Assembly (NCBI RefSeq): GCF_001641335.1
Contig: NZ_LVEM01000006.1
Span: forward strand, 248,300-312,299
Origin: Bradyrhizobium stylosanthis
GTDB lineage: Bacteria > Pseudomonadota > Alphaproteobacteria > Rhizobiales > Xanthobacteraceae
Direction of reading: 5' to 3'
Length of the DNA: 64,000 bases
Shown here: positions 1 through 10,822 of the stretch, piece after piece
How the letters are laid out: each line of letters opens with the position of its first letter
Position numbering within the stretch: position 1 is the first letter of the stretch
Made by a program: the position numbers and the translations under genes
The notes under the pieces: generated by a model
What the model was told of the DNA's origin: nothing
Database searches by the model: none
The model's input: the letters and a program-made list of their open reading frames with translations, nothing else

Positions 1-1227
1 CAGCGAGCCCCACTGCGAAGAGGCGCTGTTTCCTTTCAGCAGTTCCGCGAATTGCTGCCTGAATGCGGTGACGAAAATGCCGATTGGCGCAGCCGCGGCC
101 GCCAGCGACTTGATCCAGACGATCGCAACCCCGGCAGCAGGCCCGCCGATCGCGGTGCTCTCGGCGACATCGAACATCTGCTCCAGCATGAAGGGCTGAA
201 ACTCGAAGAAGGCGATCACCGCCAGCAGCACCAGGAAGGTCGCGCCCACGCTCGGCCAATGCGAGCGGAATTCCTGCCGCTTCCCGGGACTTGCGAGCGA
301 CTGCTTGAGCGCCCATGCGAAAAACAGCACGGCCCCGATGATGGCGATCGCGAGCGTCAGCGCGAAATGATGCACCTTGAGAAGCCGCGCGAAATCGCAG
401 GCAACGCCCACCAACAGCGCGATCCCGCCGATATAGGCGAGCACGACGCTGGGTCCGCTGCCGCGGACCGAGCGCGACGCCAGATAAGTGAGCCCGCTGC
501 AAACGAACATGAACAGGGCTATCGCCGCGCCGAACGTGCTGAAGCCATAGCGGTCCACGCTGCCGAAATTGTGCAGCTCACACAATTTTTTGTCGCTGAG
601 GCTGACGCCGAAGACATTCGCATCCGTCAGGCAGCTTCGCAGCGGCGTCGACCACACGGTGACGGCCGCCAGCAACAGCAGGACGGGCAACGTCAGGCCG
701 ACATTGGCGACCAGTCCGCGCACCACGATGGCGATTCCCGTCAGGAGATCCCGGGCCCCGGCCGGGACCAGGTAGTTGGAATAATTGCGCAGATGCCCGA
801 CCGATGGCGTGTCGCTGATCTCGGCGGCCGTGACGGCTCCGCCGAGCGGTCTTTCGCCGAACACAAATCGACGCGCCGCCGTCATGGTGGCGCTGAGGGA
901 GGTGCCGATATAGCCGCCGCCCGACACCGTGGACAGATAGTCGATCCGCCCGATCAGATTGTGGTGGTTCAAGGCCTGGAGCACGCCAAGGCAGAGGGCC
1001 GACGAGCGGATGCCGCCGCCGGACAGGGCGAGCCCGGTGACGTCGAGCAACTGGCAGCTCTCGAGGCGATCGACATCGATGCGCCGGTCCGGCTCACGGC
1101 GCGTGTTGATCGCGGCGATTTCGTCGCGGACGATCTGATGGTGCTTCTCGCACCAGGGAATTTCCTGATCGACGGCGGCAGCGTTCTTCGATTCCGGAAC
1201 CGGCGCGGCAGGTCCTTGATCGAGCAT
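1..1227 (-). CDS. Patatin-like phospholipase with membrane C-terminus (partial, 3' end outside window)
   Basis: At least 409 residues are visible and the reading frame runs off the window edge without a stop. Near residues 67-75 is the glycine-rich oxyanion motif SGGGIRSSA, followed about 20 residues later by TVSGGGYIG, which carries the nucleophile serine in a G-x-S-G-G-like setting. Both are hallmarks of patatin/RssA-type acyl hydrolases. After roughly residue 150 come several hydrophobic stretches that look like transmembrane helices, so the enzyme is probably anchored in the inner membrane. The catalytic Asp (DGG/DGA) would lie further along or outside the window. Family knowledge suggests lipid acyl hydrolase activity; the substrate is unknown. 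The ATG at 1225-1227 is the first start in frame ahead of the conserved region. Confidence 0.8.
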   Translation of the reverse strand, partial: MLDQGPAAPVPESKNAAAVDQEIPWCEKHHQIVRDEIAAINTRREPDRRIDVDRLESCQLLDVTGLALSGGGIRSSALCLGVLQALNHHNLIGRIDYLSTVSGGGYIGTSLSATMTAARRFVFGERPLGGAVTAAEISDTPSVGHLRNYSNYLVPAGARDLLTGIAIVVRGLVANVGLTLPVLLLLAAVTVWSTPLRSCLTDANVFGVSLSDKKLCELHNFGSVDRYGFSTFGAAIALFMFVCSGLTYLASRSVRGSGPSVVLAYIGGIALLVGVACDFARLLKVHHFALTLAIAIIGAVLFFAWALKQSLASPGKRQEFRSHWPSVGATFLVLLAVIAFFEFQPFMLEQMFDVAESTAIGGPAAGVAIVWIKSLAAAAAPIGIFVTAFRQQFAELLKGNSASSQWGSL

Positions 1228-1393
1228 GGGTGCCTCCCCAGGCAAAAATCGATCAATCGGCAATCAATAGTTGAAAATGACGTTCGCAATATCTCTTGAG
1301 TTAGTCTGCCGGACCGCTCGAACGTTCAATCTGACGTAGCAAATTCCCGGGCTACGACGTGAGCAGCGCCGGCCCATGCGGATGCCCAACGCA

Positions 1394-1423
1394 AAGATGC
1401 CGCGAGGCTGCTCGCGGCATCTT
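1394..1423 (-). terminator. Hairpin downstream of the M3 oligopeptidase gene
   Basis: A perfect 13-bp inverted repeat (arms 1394-1406 and 1411-1423) with a GCTG loop lies just past the stop of the leftward oligopeptidase gene. The T-run on the minus strand is weak, so it may act as a transcript-end stabiliser rather than a classic intrinsic terminator. Confidence 0.6.
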
Positions 1424-1466
1424 CAAGGTGCGTCAAAATGGGAACCCGGTCAGGAAGGAAACCGGC

Positions 1467-3362
1467 TCAGCCCATCGCCTCCAGCTCGTCGATCATCCCG
1501 GCGATGACCGAGAGGCCGCCATCCCAGAACTTGGGATCCTTGGCATCGAGCCCGAACGGCCGCAGCAGCTCCGAGTAGTGCTTGGTGCCGCCGGCCGCGA
1601 GCATGTCGAGATAGCGCTCGGCAAAGCCTTCGGCCGCGTTCTCGTAGACGGCATAGAGCGAGTTCACGAGGCAGTCGCCGAACGCATAAGCGTAGACGTA
1701 GAACGGCGAATGGATGAAGTGCGGGATGTACATCCAGTAGTTCTCGTAGCCCGCCTTGATCTCGATCGCCGGACCCAGGCTCTCGCCCTGCACCGACAGC
1801 CAGATTTCGCCGAGCCGCGTCGCGGTGAGCTCGCCGTTCTTGCGCTCGGTGTGGACCGCACGCTCGAACGAATAGAACGCGATCTGCCGTACCACGGTGT
1901 TGATCATGTCCTCGACCTTGCCGGCGAGCAGCGCCTGGCGCTGCTTTGCGCTCTTGGTCTCGGCCAGCAGCCGGCGGAAGGTCAGCATCTCGCCGAACAC
2001 GCTCGCGGTCTCCGCCAGCGTCAGCGGCGTCGGCGCCATCAGCGCGCCGTTCTTCGCCGCCAGCACCTGGTGCACGCCGTGGCCGAGCTCGTGGGCGAGC
2101 GTCATCACGTCGCGCGGCTTGCCCTGGTAGTTCATGAGCACGTAAGGGTGCGCCGACGGGGTGGTCGGATGCGAGAAGGCGCCCGGCGCCTTGCCCGGAC
2201 GCACCGGCGCGTCGATCCAGCGGTCGGTGAAGAAGCGCTCGGCGATGTCGGCCATCTTTGGCGAGAAGCCACGATAGGCCGTCAGCACCATATTGCGTGC
2301 ATCGGGCCAGCCGATCACGTCGGTCGCGGCGAAGGGCAGCGGCGCATTGCGGTCCCAATAGGCGAGCCGCTTCTTGCCGAACCACTTCGCCTTCAGCGCG
2401 TAGTAACGATGCGACAGTTTTGGGTAGGCGGCGCGGACGGAGGCGACTAGCGCATCCACCACCTCGCGCTCGACGCGGTTGTTCAGATGGCGGGAATCCG
2501 CGACGTCCTGAAAACCGCGCCAGCGGTCGGAGATGTCCTTGTCCTTGGCAAGCGTGTTGGTGATCAGTGCGAACGTGCGTTCATTGGCCTTGAACGTCTT
2601 GGCCAGTGCTTCCGCCGCCGTCTTGCGCTTGGCGCCGTCACGGTCCTGCAACAAATTGAGGGTCGGCTCGATCGCGAGCTCTTTCGCGCCGACCTTGAAG
2701 CGCAGGCCGGAGATGGTCTGGTCGAACAGCCGGTTGAAGGCGGAATAGCCGGTCTGCGCTTTCTCCAGGAAGAGCTGCTCGAGCTTGTCGTCGAGCTGAT
2801 ACGGCTTCTCCTTGCGCAGATCCTCGATCCAGGGACGGTAATGCGCCAGCTCAGGCGCCTGCATCGCGCGGGTCAAAATATCGTCATCGACACGGTTGAG
2901 CTCGAGCGCGAAGAACAGCAGATGCGTGGACGCCGCCGTCAGCCGCTCCGATACGTCGCCGTAAAACTTTGAAATCTTGGGATCAACGCTGTCGCCGGCA
3001 TGAACGAGACCGGCATAGGAGCCGAGGCGGCCGGCGAGATCGTCGATCGCCTCATAGCGTCGCACGGCTTCCGCGAGCCATTTTCCGCCATTTTCGTTTG
3101 CTGTTCCTGTCGTGAGCTTGCCCTTGTAGTCGGTCTCGAACGCGACGCAATCGGCATCCATCTTCTCAAGATCGCGCGCCACTTCCGGCGCATCGATCCC
3201 GGAATAGAGATCGGCAAGGTTCCACTCCGGGAGCTTGCCGGTCTTGCTCGCAGGCTTTGCGGAGGGCTTTGCCTTGGTGGCAGATTTCTTGACGGCGGAT
3301 GTCTTGGCGGCTGGCTTGCGGAGAGCGGGCTTTTTGAGAGCGGGCTTGGAGCGCGAATTCAT
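1467..3362 (-). CDS. pepF: M3 family oligoendopeptidase F
   Basis: A 631-residue zinc metallopeptidase of the M3B oligoendopeptidase F family, expected to degrade short peptides in the cytoplasm. The zinc-binding HExxH motif is seen as HELGHGVHQ in the C-terminal half, preceded by the conserved stretch ending in PRDVMTLA. Length matches the family (about 600). The first roughly 45 residues are a Lys/Ala/Pro-rich low-complexity tail that precedes the folded part (PEWNLADLYSG) and is an unusual decoration. No signal peptide is apparent. It is transcribed leftward, divergent from the sigma-54 regulator, and the 127-bp gap between them holds a near-consensus CtrA box. Confidence 0.9.
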   Translation of the reverse strand: MNSRSKPALKKPALRKPAAKTSAVKKSATKAKPSAKPASKTGKLPEWNLADLYSGIDAPEVARDLEKMDADCVAFETDYKGKLTTGTANENGGKWLAEAVRRYEAIDDLAGRLGSYAGLVHAGDSVDPKISKFYGDVSERLTAASTHLLFFALELNRVDDDILTRAMQAPELAHYRPWIEDLRKEKPYQLDDKLEQLFLEKAQTGYSAFNRLFDQTISGLRFKVGAKELAIEPTLNLLQDRDGAKRKTAAEALAKTFKANERTFALITNTLAKDKDISDRWRGFQDVADSRHLNNRVEREVVDALVASVRAAYPKLSHRYYALKAKWFGKKRLAYWDRNAPLPFAATDVIGWPDARNMVLTAYRGFSPKMADIAERFFTDRWIDAPVRPGKAPGAFSHPTTPSAHPYVLMNYQGKPRDVMTLAHELGHGVHQVLAAKNGALMAPTPLTLAETASVFGEMLTFRRLLAETKSAKQRQALLAGKVEDMINTVVRQIAFYSFERAVHTERKNGELTATRLGEIWLSVQGESLGPAIEIKAGYENYWMYIPHFIHSPFYVYAYAFGDCLVNSLYAVYENAAEGFAERYLDMLAAGGTKHYSELLRPFGLDAKDPKFWDGGLSVIAGMIDELEAMG

Positions 3363-3415
3363 TGTGTGGGAAACCTGTGTTCAACAATCGCGACGACGGG
3401 CTGGGGCACCAAGGT

Positions 3416-3431
3416 TTAAGAGTGCGTTAAT
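3416..3431 (+). promoter_or_regulatory. Near-consensus CtrA-type box (TTAA-N7-TTAAT)
   Basis: The sequence TTAAGAGTGCGTTAAT matches the CtrA consensus TTAA-N7-TTAAC except for the last base. It sits between two divergent genes, about 54 bp before the oligopeptidase start and 59 bp before the response-regulator start, a position where it could control either. Confidence 0.35.
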
Positions 3432-3489
3432 CGGCTTCGGCCAGAGTGACCCGATTCGAGACAGATAGTAGTAGCGTGCGGGGAACACC

Positions 3490-4986
<1,497 letters not shown>

Positions 4987-5332
4987 GCCTCATGCGAACG
5001 GAGGTTCGCGCGTCGCCGCGATGCGGTCGCAAGCCGTTGAATTACGGCAAAATTCGGCGGCGAGCTGAACCGTGACTTGGAAGTGACAGACAGAGGGAAA
5101 AGCGCCTGTTGCAAGCGCACAATCCGTTGCCAAGAGGCTCCCTTGAAGTCAGTTTGTCGTGAGTTGTCCCGGGTAGCGCTGGCTGCGAAATCGGGGCCTG
5201 TATATCGTCTGCGTATGAATCGTTGCGTGCAGGCGTGCAACTTTCGAGGGGCCGGCGCTGTTTAGCCGAAAACTCCATAGACGATAACGAAGCCGTTCCA
5301 CGAGGAACGGTTCACCCGAGGGGTGCGACACA
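4987..5332. other. 346-bp intergenic region
   Basis: No convincing gene is present. A small hairpin (GCGAAC/GTTCGC) follows the regulator stop and could end its transcript. Just ahead of the L,D-transpeptidase start is a 7-bp-stem hairpin (arms 5293-5299 and 5304-5310, loop ACGA), placed where it could affect the 5' leader. Confidence 0.4.
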
Positions 5333-7537
5333 ATGCGTGACTGTTTGAACCACCGTGCAGGCTTTGACCGCGTCTTGATGACGGTCGCGGCGACCTTCCT
5401 CACGGTGTCGGCCGGCTCGGCCCTGGCGCAGGATCAGGCGCGCAGCAGCGCCGCCGAGCTCGCGATCGAAGCCGCGATTCCGCGCCCCGAGCCTGCCAAC
5501 GTCCCGCCCCCGACCGCGTCCGACATCAAGACCGACACCACCGCCACGGTGCAGGACCCCGCCAAGGAATCCGCGCCCGTGAAGGCCGAAGCAGCCCCGG
5601 CGCCCGACAAGGTTGAGACCAAGCCGTCCGACGTCGCCACGACGCCCGCACCAGAAGCTCCGAAGAACGAGACCGCAAAGACGGAACCGGCAAAGACCGA
5701 GCCGGCCAAGTCGGAACCCGCCAAGGCCGACACCGCGGCCGCCACGCCGGCCGCTCCCGCGGCACCCGCCGCAGCCCCAGCTGCCGAGCCGGTCAAGGCC
5801 GCCAGCAACGTTCCCGCCGCCGACCAGCCGGTCGCCGACAAGCTCAAGGACATCATCGGCGCCAAGACCTCGCGTCATTTCGACCGCAAGAACGAGCGTG
5901 CCGCGATCGAGAAGTTTTACGGCGCGCGCGATTTCGCGCCGGTGTGGACGCAGGCCGGCAGCCTGACCGCTGCGGCCAAGGGCGTGATCGCCCGGCTCAA
6001 GGACGCCGCCTCCGACGGCCTCAATCCGGCCGATTATCCGGTGCCGGATTTCGCCGCCGCCACGACGCCCGATGCGCTCGCCGATGCCGAGCTGAAGCTC
6101 ACCGCCAGCATGTTCGACTATGCGCGCCAGGCGCAGAGCGGCCGCATGCACTGGTCGCAGGTCTCCGGCGACATCCTCTATCCCGAACATCCGGTCGACC
6201 CGAGCGAGGTGCTGACCAAGGTCACGACCGCGACGGACGCCTCCGCCGCTCTCGACAGCTACAACCCGCCGCACAAGCTCTACAAGGAGCTGAAGGCGAA
6301 GCTCGCCGAGCTCCGCGGCCAGGGCACCGGCCCGGTGATCGAGATCGCCGACGGCCCGGCGCTGAAATACACGCCCGCCGGAAAGAAGCAGGCGGAGATC
6401 GTCGTGGACGATCCGCGCGTGCTGCAACTCCGCGCCAAGCTCGGCCTCGCCGAGAACGCCAGCGACACCCGTTACGATGCCACGGTTGCCGAAGCCGTCC
6501 GCAAATTCCAGAACAGCGCCGAGATGAAGCCGACCGGCATCCTCGACGACAAGACGGTCAAGGCGCTCAACACGCCCAAGCGCGACAAGCAGATCGACAC
6601 CGTGCTGGTGAACATGGAGCGCTGGCGCTGGCTGCCGCGCGACCTCGGCGTCCCTGCGCTGGGCGATGCCTATGTCATCCTCAATATTCCCGACTATACG
6701 CTGAAGGTGATGCAGCGCGGCCAGCAGGTCTGGACCACTCGCGTCGTCACCGGCAAGCCGGGCCAGCACGCGACCCCGCTGCTCACCGAGACGATGAAGT
6801 ACATCACGGTCAACCCGACCTGGAACGTGCCGCCGTCGATCGTCTACAACGAATATCTGCCGGCGCTGCAGCAGGACCCGACTGTGCTCCAGCGCATGGG
6901 ACTCAAGCTCGAGCAGAACCGCGACGGATCGGTGCACATCTCGCAGCCGCCCGGTGAAGCCAACGCGCTCGGCCGCATCCGCTTCAACTTCCCGAACAAG
7001 TTCCTGGTCTATCAGCACGACACGCCGGACAAGAACCTGTTCGCCAGGGACGACCGCGCCTTCAGCCATGGCTGCATGCGCGTGCAGTATCCGGATCAGT
7101 ACGCGAGCGTGCTGCTCAACATCGCGATGCCGAACGACAAGTACACGCCAGAGCGCGTGCGCAGCATGTACGGCAAGAGCGAGATCGACCTGAAATTCCC
7201 CACCCCGATCCCGGTCAACATCACCTACCAGACCGCCTTCGTGGACGACGCCGGCAAGCTGCAGATCCGCAAGGACGTCTACGGCCGCGACGCGACCATG
7301 CTCAACATCCTGAAGAACGGCCGCGGCAAGGATCTCGAGAACGTCGTCGCCCACTCCCAGCCGAGCTATTCGCGCCCGGCGACCACCCTGCCCTCGGGCG
7401 TGGCGGTGGCCAACAATGGCGGCGGCTTCGGCTCGTCGGGTCCGAACTTCTTCGAGCGGCTGTTCGGCGGTGGAGCTCCGACCCCGCCGCCGGCTCCGGT
7501 CGGCCGCCGGCCGCAGCAGCGGGTGTTTACCCGCTGA
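5333..7537 (+). CDS. L,D-transpeptidase, YcbB/LdtD-like
   Basis: A 734-residue exported enzyme. An N-terminal hydrophobic segment ending near ALAQD (residues 15-33) is a signal peptide. A long Ala/Pro/Lys/Glu-rich linker with repeated KTEPAK-like units runs to about residue 170. Then come a scaffold domain, a peptidoglycan-binding helix bundle (around 365-410) and the YkuD catalytic domain, with SHGCMR placing the nucleophile at Cys581. By family knowledge it makes 3-3 (DAP-DAP) cross-links in peptidoglycan in the periplasm. The architecture matches E. coli YcbB/LdtD, but the linker and C-terminal Gly/Pro tail are longer. The next gene is a YcbK/MepK-like endopeptidase, the same pairing as in E. 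coli (ycbB-ycbK), which supports a shared role. Confidence 0.92.
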   Translation: MRDCLNHRAGFDRVLMTVAATFLTVSAGSALAQDQARSSAAELAIEAAIPRPEPANVPPPTASDIKTDTTATVQDPAKESAPVKAEAAPAPDKVETKPSDVATTPAPEAPKNETAKTEPAKTEPAKSEPAKADTAAATPAAPAAPAAAPAAEPVKAASNVPAADQPVADKLKDIIGAKTSRHFDRKNERAAIEKFYGARDFAPVWTQAGSLTAAAKGVIARLKDAASDGLNPADYPVPDFAAATTPDALADAELKLTASMFDYARQAQSGRMHWSQVSGDILYPEHPVDPSEVLTKVTTATDASAALDSYNPPHKLYKELKAKLAELRGQGTGPVIEIADGPALKYTPAGKKQAEIVVDDPRVLQLRAKLGLAENASDTRYDATVAEAVRKFQNSAEMKPTGILDDKTVKALNTPKRDKQIDTVLVNMERWRWLPRDLGVPALGDAYVILNIPDYTLKVMQRGQQVWTTRVVTGKPGQHATPLLTETMKYITVNPTWNVPPSIVYNEYLPALQQDPTVLQRMGLKLEQNRDGSVHISQPPGEANALGRIRFNFPNKFLVYQHDTPDKNLFARDDRAFSHGCMRVQYPDQYASVLLNIAMPNDKYTPERVRSMYGKSEIDLKFPTPIPVNITYQTAFVDDAGKLQIRKDVYGRDATMLNILKNGRGKDLENVVAHSQPSYSRPATTLPSGVAVANNGGGFGSSGPNFFERLFGGGAPTPPPAPVGRRPQQRVFTR

Positions 7538-7582
7538 GGCCCATCCGGCACCTCATTTCCTGAAATTCTGCAATGAAATCAG

Positions 7583-7610
7583 CGGCCCTGTCCCAAAGAC
7601 GGGGCCGTTT
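7583..7610 (+). terminator. Intrinsic terminator after the L,D-transpeptidase gene
   Basis: A 10-bp stem (7583-7592 with 7598-7607, one G:U-type pair) with loop CCAAA is followed by TTT. It lies 45 bp after the stop codon. Confidence 0.65.
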
Positions 7611-7810
7611 AGCGTTAACCATTCTCCCACCTGCTCTTGGGCAGCGGGCGTTTTTTTGCCACAGTCAACCGTTTAGGTTTGTATTCTGACTTGGTTTGGG
7701 GGCGGGAAGGTCAACCTCGAATTAACCTTCTCGCTTTAAGAAAGCGTTCATCCTCTTTCGCGCTGCTACGGGGTTGGCGGGAGAGTCCATTTTGAACGCT
7801 CGTCGACTGG

Positions 7811-9433
7811 GTGGGCTCATACGTGCTGACTGGTCTCGCACGCCAACTTGCTGTGCTGTCGTTGTCCCATGCGGGCGTGAAGGCCGGATCCCGGATCGGC
7901 CTCGCTGGCGCGCTGTTGCTTGCTGCCGCGGGCTCGGTCCATAACGCCGCCGCACTGAACGAGACCAAGACCCTCTCCTTCCACCACACCCATTCCGGCG
8001 AAGACCTCACCGTCACCTTCAAGCGCGATGGCCGCTACGACGAAGCCGCGCTGAAGCAGCTCAACCACTTCCTCCGCGACTGGCGCAGCCAGGACGAGAC
8101 GGTCATGGACCGTCGCCTCTTCGACATCCTCTGGGAAGTCTATCGCGACGTCGACGGCAAGCAGCCGATCCAGATCATCTCCTCGTACCGCTCCCCCGCC
8201 ACCAACGCCATGCTCCGCCGCCGCTCCTCGGGCGTGGCGCGCTTCAGCCAGCACATGCTGGGGCATGCGATGGACTTCTACATTCCGGGCGTGCAGCTGG
8301 AGCAGATCCGCTTCGCCGGCCTGCGCCTGCAGCGCGGCGGCGTCGGCTTCTATCCGACCTCCGGCTCGCCCTTCGTTCACCTGGATACCGGCAGCATCCG
8401 GCACTGGCCGCGCATGACGCATGACCAGCTCGCCCGCGTCTTCCCGGACGGCAAGACGGTGCATCTGCCGACCGACGGCACGCCGCTGAAGGGCTATGAG
8501 CTCGCCAAGGCCGAGATCGAGCGCCGCGGCAATGGCGACGATTCCGCCAGCAAGCCGAACTTCTTCGCCGCCCTGTTCAAGGGCAAGCCGGCGCCGGCCG
8601 CCAGCAGCGACGAGGATGACGAGGGCGCGCCTGCCCCGAGCGCGAAGCCGGTCGCGCCGACCGTCGTTGCCGCCGCAGCCAAGCCGGCAGATCCGGTGCC
8701 GACGCCGCGCGCCAAGCCGCAGGTCGCAGCCACCCTCCAGCTCGCCTCGGCCGATGTTCAGCTCGTTGCGCCGCCCAAGCCGAAGCCCGCGCCCGTGGCT
8801 GAGAAGCCCGCCGACGCCAAATCTGCGGACGGCAAGCCGGAGACGCCGGCCGACATCATCAATGCCCGCGGCTTCTGGGATACCCCCGCTACGCCGCAGC
8901 AGGCCACGCCCGCGCAGGTCGCGGCACTCAAGGCCCGCCAGGCGCTTGCCTCCGCCACCGATCCGCAGGCAACCGCGAGCGTGTCCAACGCAACGCTTCA
9001 GGCGCTCGCCTACGCGCCGGCCGCCTCCCCGGTCGACCGCGCCAATGTCGTCGCCGCCTCCGCGCCGATCCCGCGCTCTGCCCGCTCCGGCTCCCGTAAC
9101 GTCGCGCAGGCTACCGAGATCAACAGCGTGGTCGGCAAGAGCATCGACGGCATGGTCGCGACCGCGACCCGGCTGTCCGCGGCCAAGGGCGAGAGCATCT
9201 GGCTCAAGATCGTGATGCTGTCGCCGAGCGCCAGCCGCGCGATGTCGGTCACGCTGATGGGCGAGCTCGATACGGCGGCGCTGCGCGGCTATTTCGTCAA
9301 GCCGCAGGCCGTAATCGCGATGAGCTTCACGGACGATCCGACGAAGGGCCTGTCCTGCGACAGTTTCTCGGGTAGCGCGACGGCGAAGCTAGAGACGACA
9401 TCCTTCGTCATGCGCACTGCCGCGCTGCGCTAA
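7811..9433 (+). CDS. DUF882/YcbK-like peptidoglycan endopeptidase (MepK family)
   Basis: A 540-residue protein. A hydrophobic segment at about residues 27-47 is the export signal. The DUF882 (M15-like) domain occupies roughly 55-235, with SSYRSP, the zinc-ligand motif HMLGHAMDF and a distal VHLDTG. The rest is a long Ala/Pro/Lys-rich low-complexity region ending in a conserved-looking tail of about 120 residues. E. coli MepK cleaves the 3-3 cross-links made by L,D-transpeptidases, and the preceding gene encodes such an enzyme, so a paired maker/cleaver role is inferred. The start is uncertain: the ATG at 7811 leaves a rather long n-region, and no strong Shine-Dalgarno decides it. Confidence 0.85.
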   Translation: MGSYVLTGLARQLAVLSLSHAGVKAGSRIGLAGALLLAAAGSVHNAAALNETKTLSFHHTHSGEDLTVTFKRDGRYDEAALKQLNHFLRDWRSQDETVMDRRLFDILWEVYRDVDGKQPIQIISSYRSPATNAMLRRRSSGVARFSQHMLGHAMDFYIPGVQLEQIRFAGLRLQRGGVGFYPTSGSPFVHLDTGSIRHWPRMTHDQLARVFPDGKTVHLPTDGTPLKGYELAKAEIERRGNGDDSASKPNFFAALFKGKPAPAASSDEDDEGAPAPSAKPVAPTVVAAAAKPADPVPTPRAKPQVAATLQLASADVQLVAPPKPKPAPVAEKPADAKSADGKPETPADIINARGFWDTPATPQQATPAQVAALKARQALASATDPQATASVSNATLQALAYAPAASPVDRANVVAASAPIPRSARSGSRNVAQATEINSVVGKSIDGMVATATRLSAAKGESIWLKIVMLSPSASRAMSVTLMGELDTAALRGYFVKPQAVIAMSFTDDPTKGLSCDSFSGSATAKLETTSFVMRTAALR

Positions 9434-9488
9434 GGGCTATAGCCCTCCTCATATTTCCAGGGATTCGATCGCGTAGCCCGCAAGTCTG

Positions 9489-9914
9489 CTACCGCGCCTT
9501 CTTCCCCCGCCGATCCAGATGATAGGTCAGCGCCAGCGACAGGCAGACCGCCAGCTCCCGCTCCGGCAGCTTGCCCGCCACCGGCAACAGCAACGCCCGC
9601 GTCTGCCGGTACTCGAACCGATCGGGAAAGCGCTCGCGAAAGGTGTCGACCAGCGTCGTCTTGCAGTTGAAGAGAATGGCGGCCTGGTCGGAGTCCTTGA
9701 GGCGGCCGAGCCGGATCGTGGAGCCGCTGCCGGTCTCGTCCGTGAGATAAGCGGGCTCGCCCCATTTTAGTGTCTCGGTGAGATTGCCGACACCGTCATG
9801 CGCCGCAGCGGTGGCGAATATGAGCTCTCGCACCTGAAGCAGCCGCTTGCCGATCGGCGCCGGAAGAGCGTCGAAGGCGCGGTTCACCTCGCGCGGCAAC
9901 CTCGGCGCAGTCAC
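9489..9914 (-). CDS. DUF1801 domain-containing protein
   Basis: A 141-residue cytoplasmic protein that matches the DUF1801 (YdhG-like) family in length and pattern: an N-terminal helix, then the stretch LKWGEPAYL, a central IRLG strand and an R-E-L helix. The function of the family is unknown. It stands alone, convergent with the MepK-like gene. Confidence 0.75.
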   Translation of the reverse strand: MTAPRLPREVNRAFDALPAPIGKRLLQVRELIFATAAAHDGVGNLTETLKWGEPAYLTDETGSGSTIRLGRLKDSDQAAILFNCKTTLVDTFRERFPDRFEYRQTRALLLPVAGKLPERELAVCLSLALTYHLDRRGKKAR

Positions 9915-10162
9915 TGGCGTCTCCGTTCACAGACGAAACACGCGTCATTTGTAGCCCGCAAGGAGCGCAGCGCAATCCGGGGCGACATCAGCCTGTGATC
10001 AAGGCGTCCCGGAAGGGATTTCCCCCGCGCCCGACGGGTAATCACCCGGTATCCCCGCACGCGCCAGGGGCGCAGTGTTCATGCGCGAAAACCCGGAAGG
10101 GACGCCGCGGGCCTGCCGCAGGCCTCGCGGAAATCTCGCTCATCGCGAAGTGGAGGCGCACA

Positions 10163-10696
10163 ATGTCCGTTCCATGCAAGTCCGAGCTCAGCCTTCTGAA
10201 CCATGACGAGCGCGAGGTCATCATGAGCACGCACCATCCGGTGGTTGGCGAGATGGAGCGCGATGGGCTCGAACGCCTTCGCGACCGCCTTCGGGATCTG
10301 CGCGACAAGGAGCGTACGTTGTCGCGGCATCGACGCCGCGAGACCAAGGGCACGGCCGATCCGCGCGGCAAGAGCTTTTCCGGAACGGCCGAGCACGCAA
10401 GCCGCCGGCAGTCGGTCTTCGCTGGCGCCATCAAGCGCATCAAGAACGAGCTGAGACGCATCCGGAAGTTTGAAGCACGACGGGAACTCGGCGAAGCCGC
10501 GCGACGGGCGTTGGCGCTCCGTCGGGCCCGCCAGTTTGCGCGGCCGCAGACGTCGCCGACGTCACATGACGGCATGCGGTCCATCCCGAACCGTCGCCGG
10601 GCTTACAAGATTCCACCGGAAAAAATCGGACGCGTCTCGCAAGCCAACAAGCGGGCGCAGGCCCGGCGCGACTCAAGACGCGGCCGCGGCGGTTGA
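10163..10696 (+). CDS. Hypothetical basic protein
   Basis: A 177-residue Arg/Lys-rich protein with an N-terminal part predicted to be helical (repeated RLRDRLRDLRDKE pattern) and a disordered basic C-terminus. The ATG at 10163 is chosen because TGGAGG lies 6 bp before it. The frame stays open upstream to 9995, but that stretch contains a repeat-like palindromic sequence and has no ribosome site. No family is recognised. Nucleic-acid binding is possible from charge alone, but this is speculation. Confidence 0.5.
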   Translation: MSVPCKSELSLLNHDEREVIMSTHHPVVGEMERDGLERLRDRLRDLRDKERTLSRHRRRETKGTADPRGKSFSGTAEHASRRQSVFAGAIKRIKNELRRIRKFEARRELGEAARRALALRRARQFARPQTSPTSHDGMRSIPNRRRAYKIPPEKIGRVSQANKRAQARRDSRRGRGG

Positions 10697-10822
10697 GATG
10701 AAGATCAGTCCTTGCGGACCGCACGGACCCCGCGCAGTCCGGGATGCTTCATGCTGGGCATGAGACCCGGATTTCGCTAGCGCTCCATCCGGGCTGCGGC
10801 AACGGTGCTTGAGGCGAAAGCC

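Noticed and set aside
52..1299. Rightward 415-residue frame over the patatin gene
   Set aside because: The leftward frame carries two patatin motifs in order; the rightward product is low-complexity and has no family.
9995..10162. 56-residue extension of the basic hypothetical protein
   Set aside because: The upstream part includes repeat-like palindromic DNA and lacks a ribosome site, whereas TGGAGG precedes the ATG at 10163.
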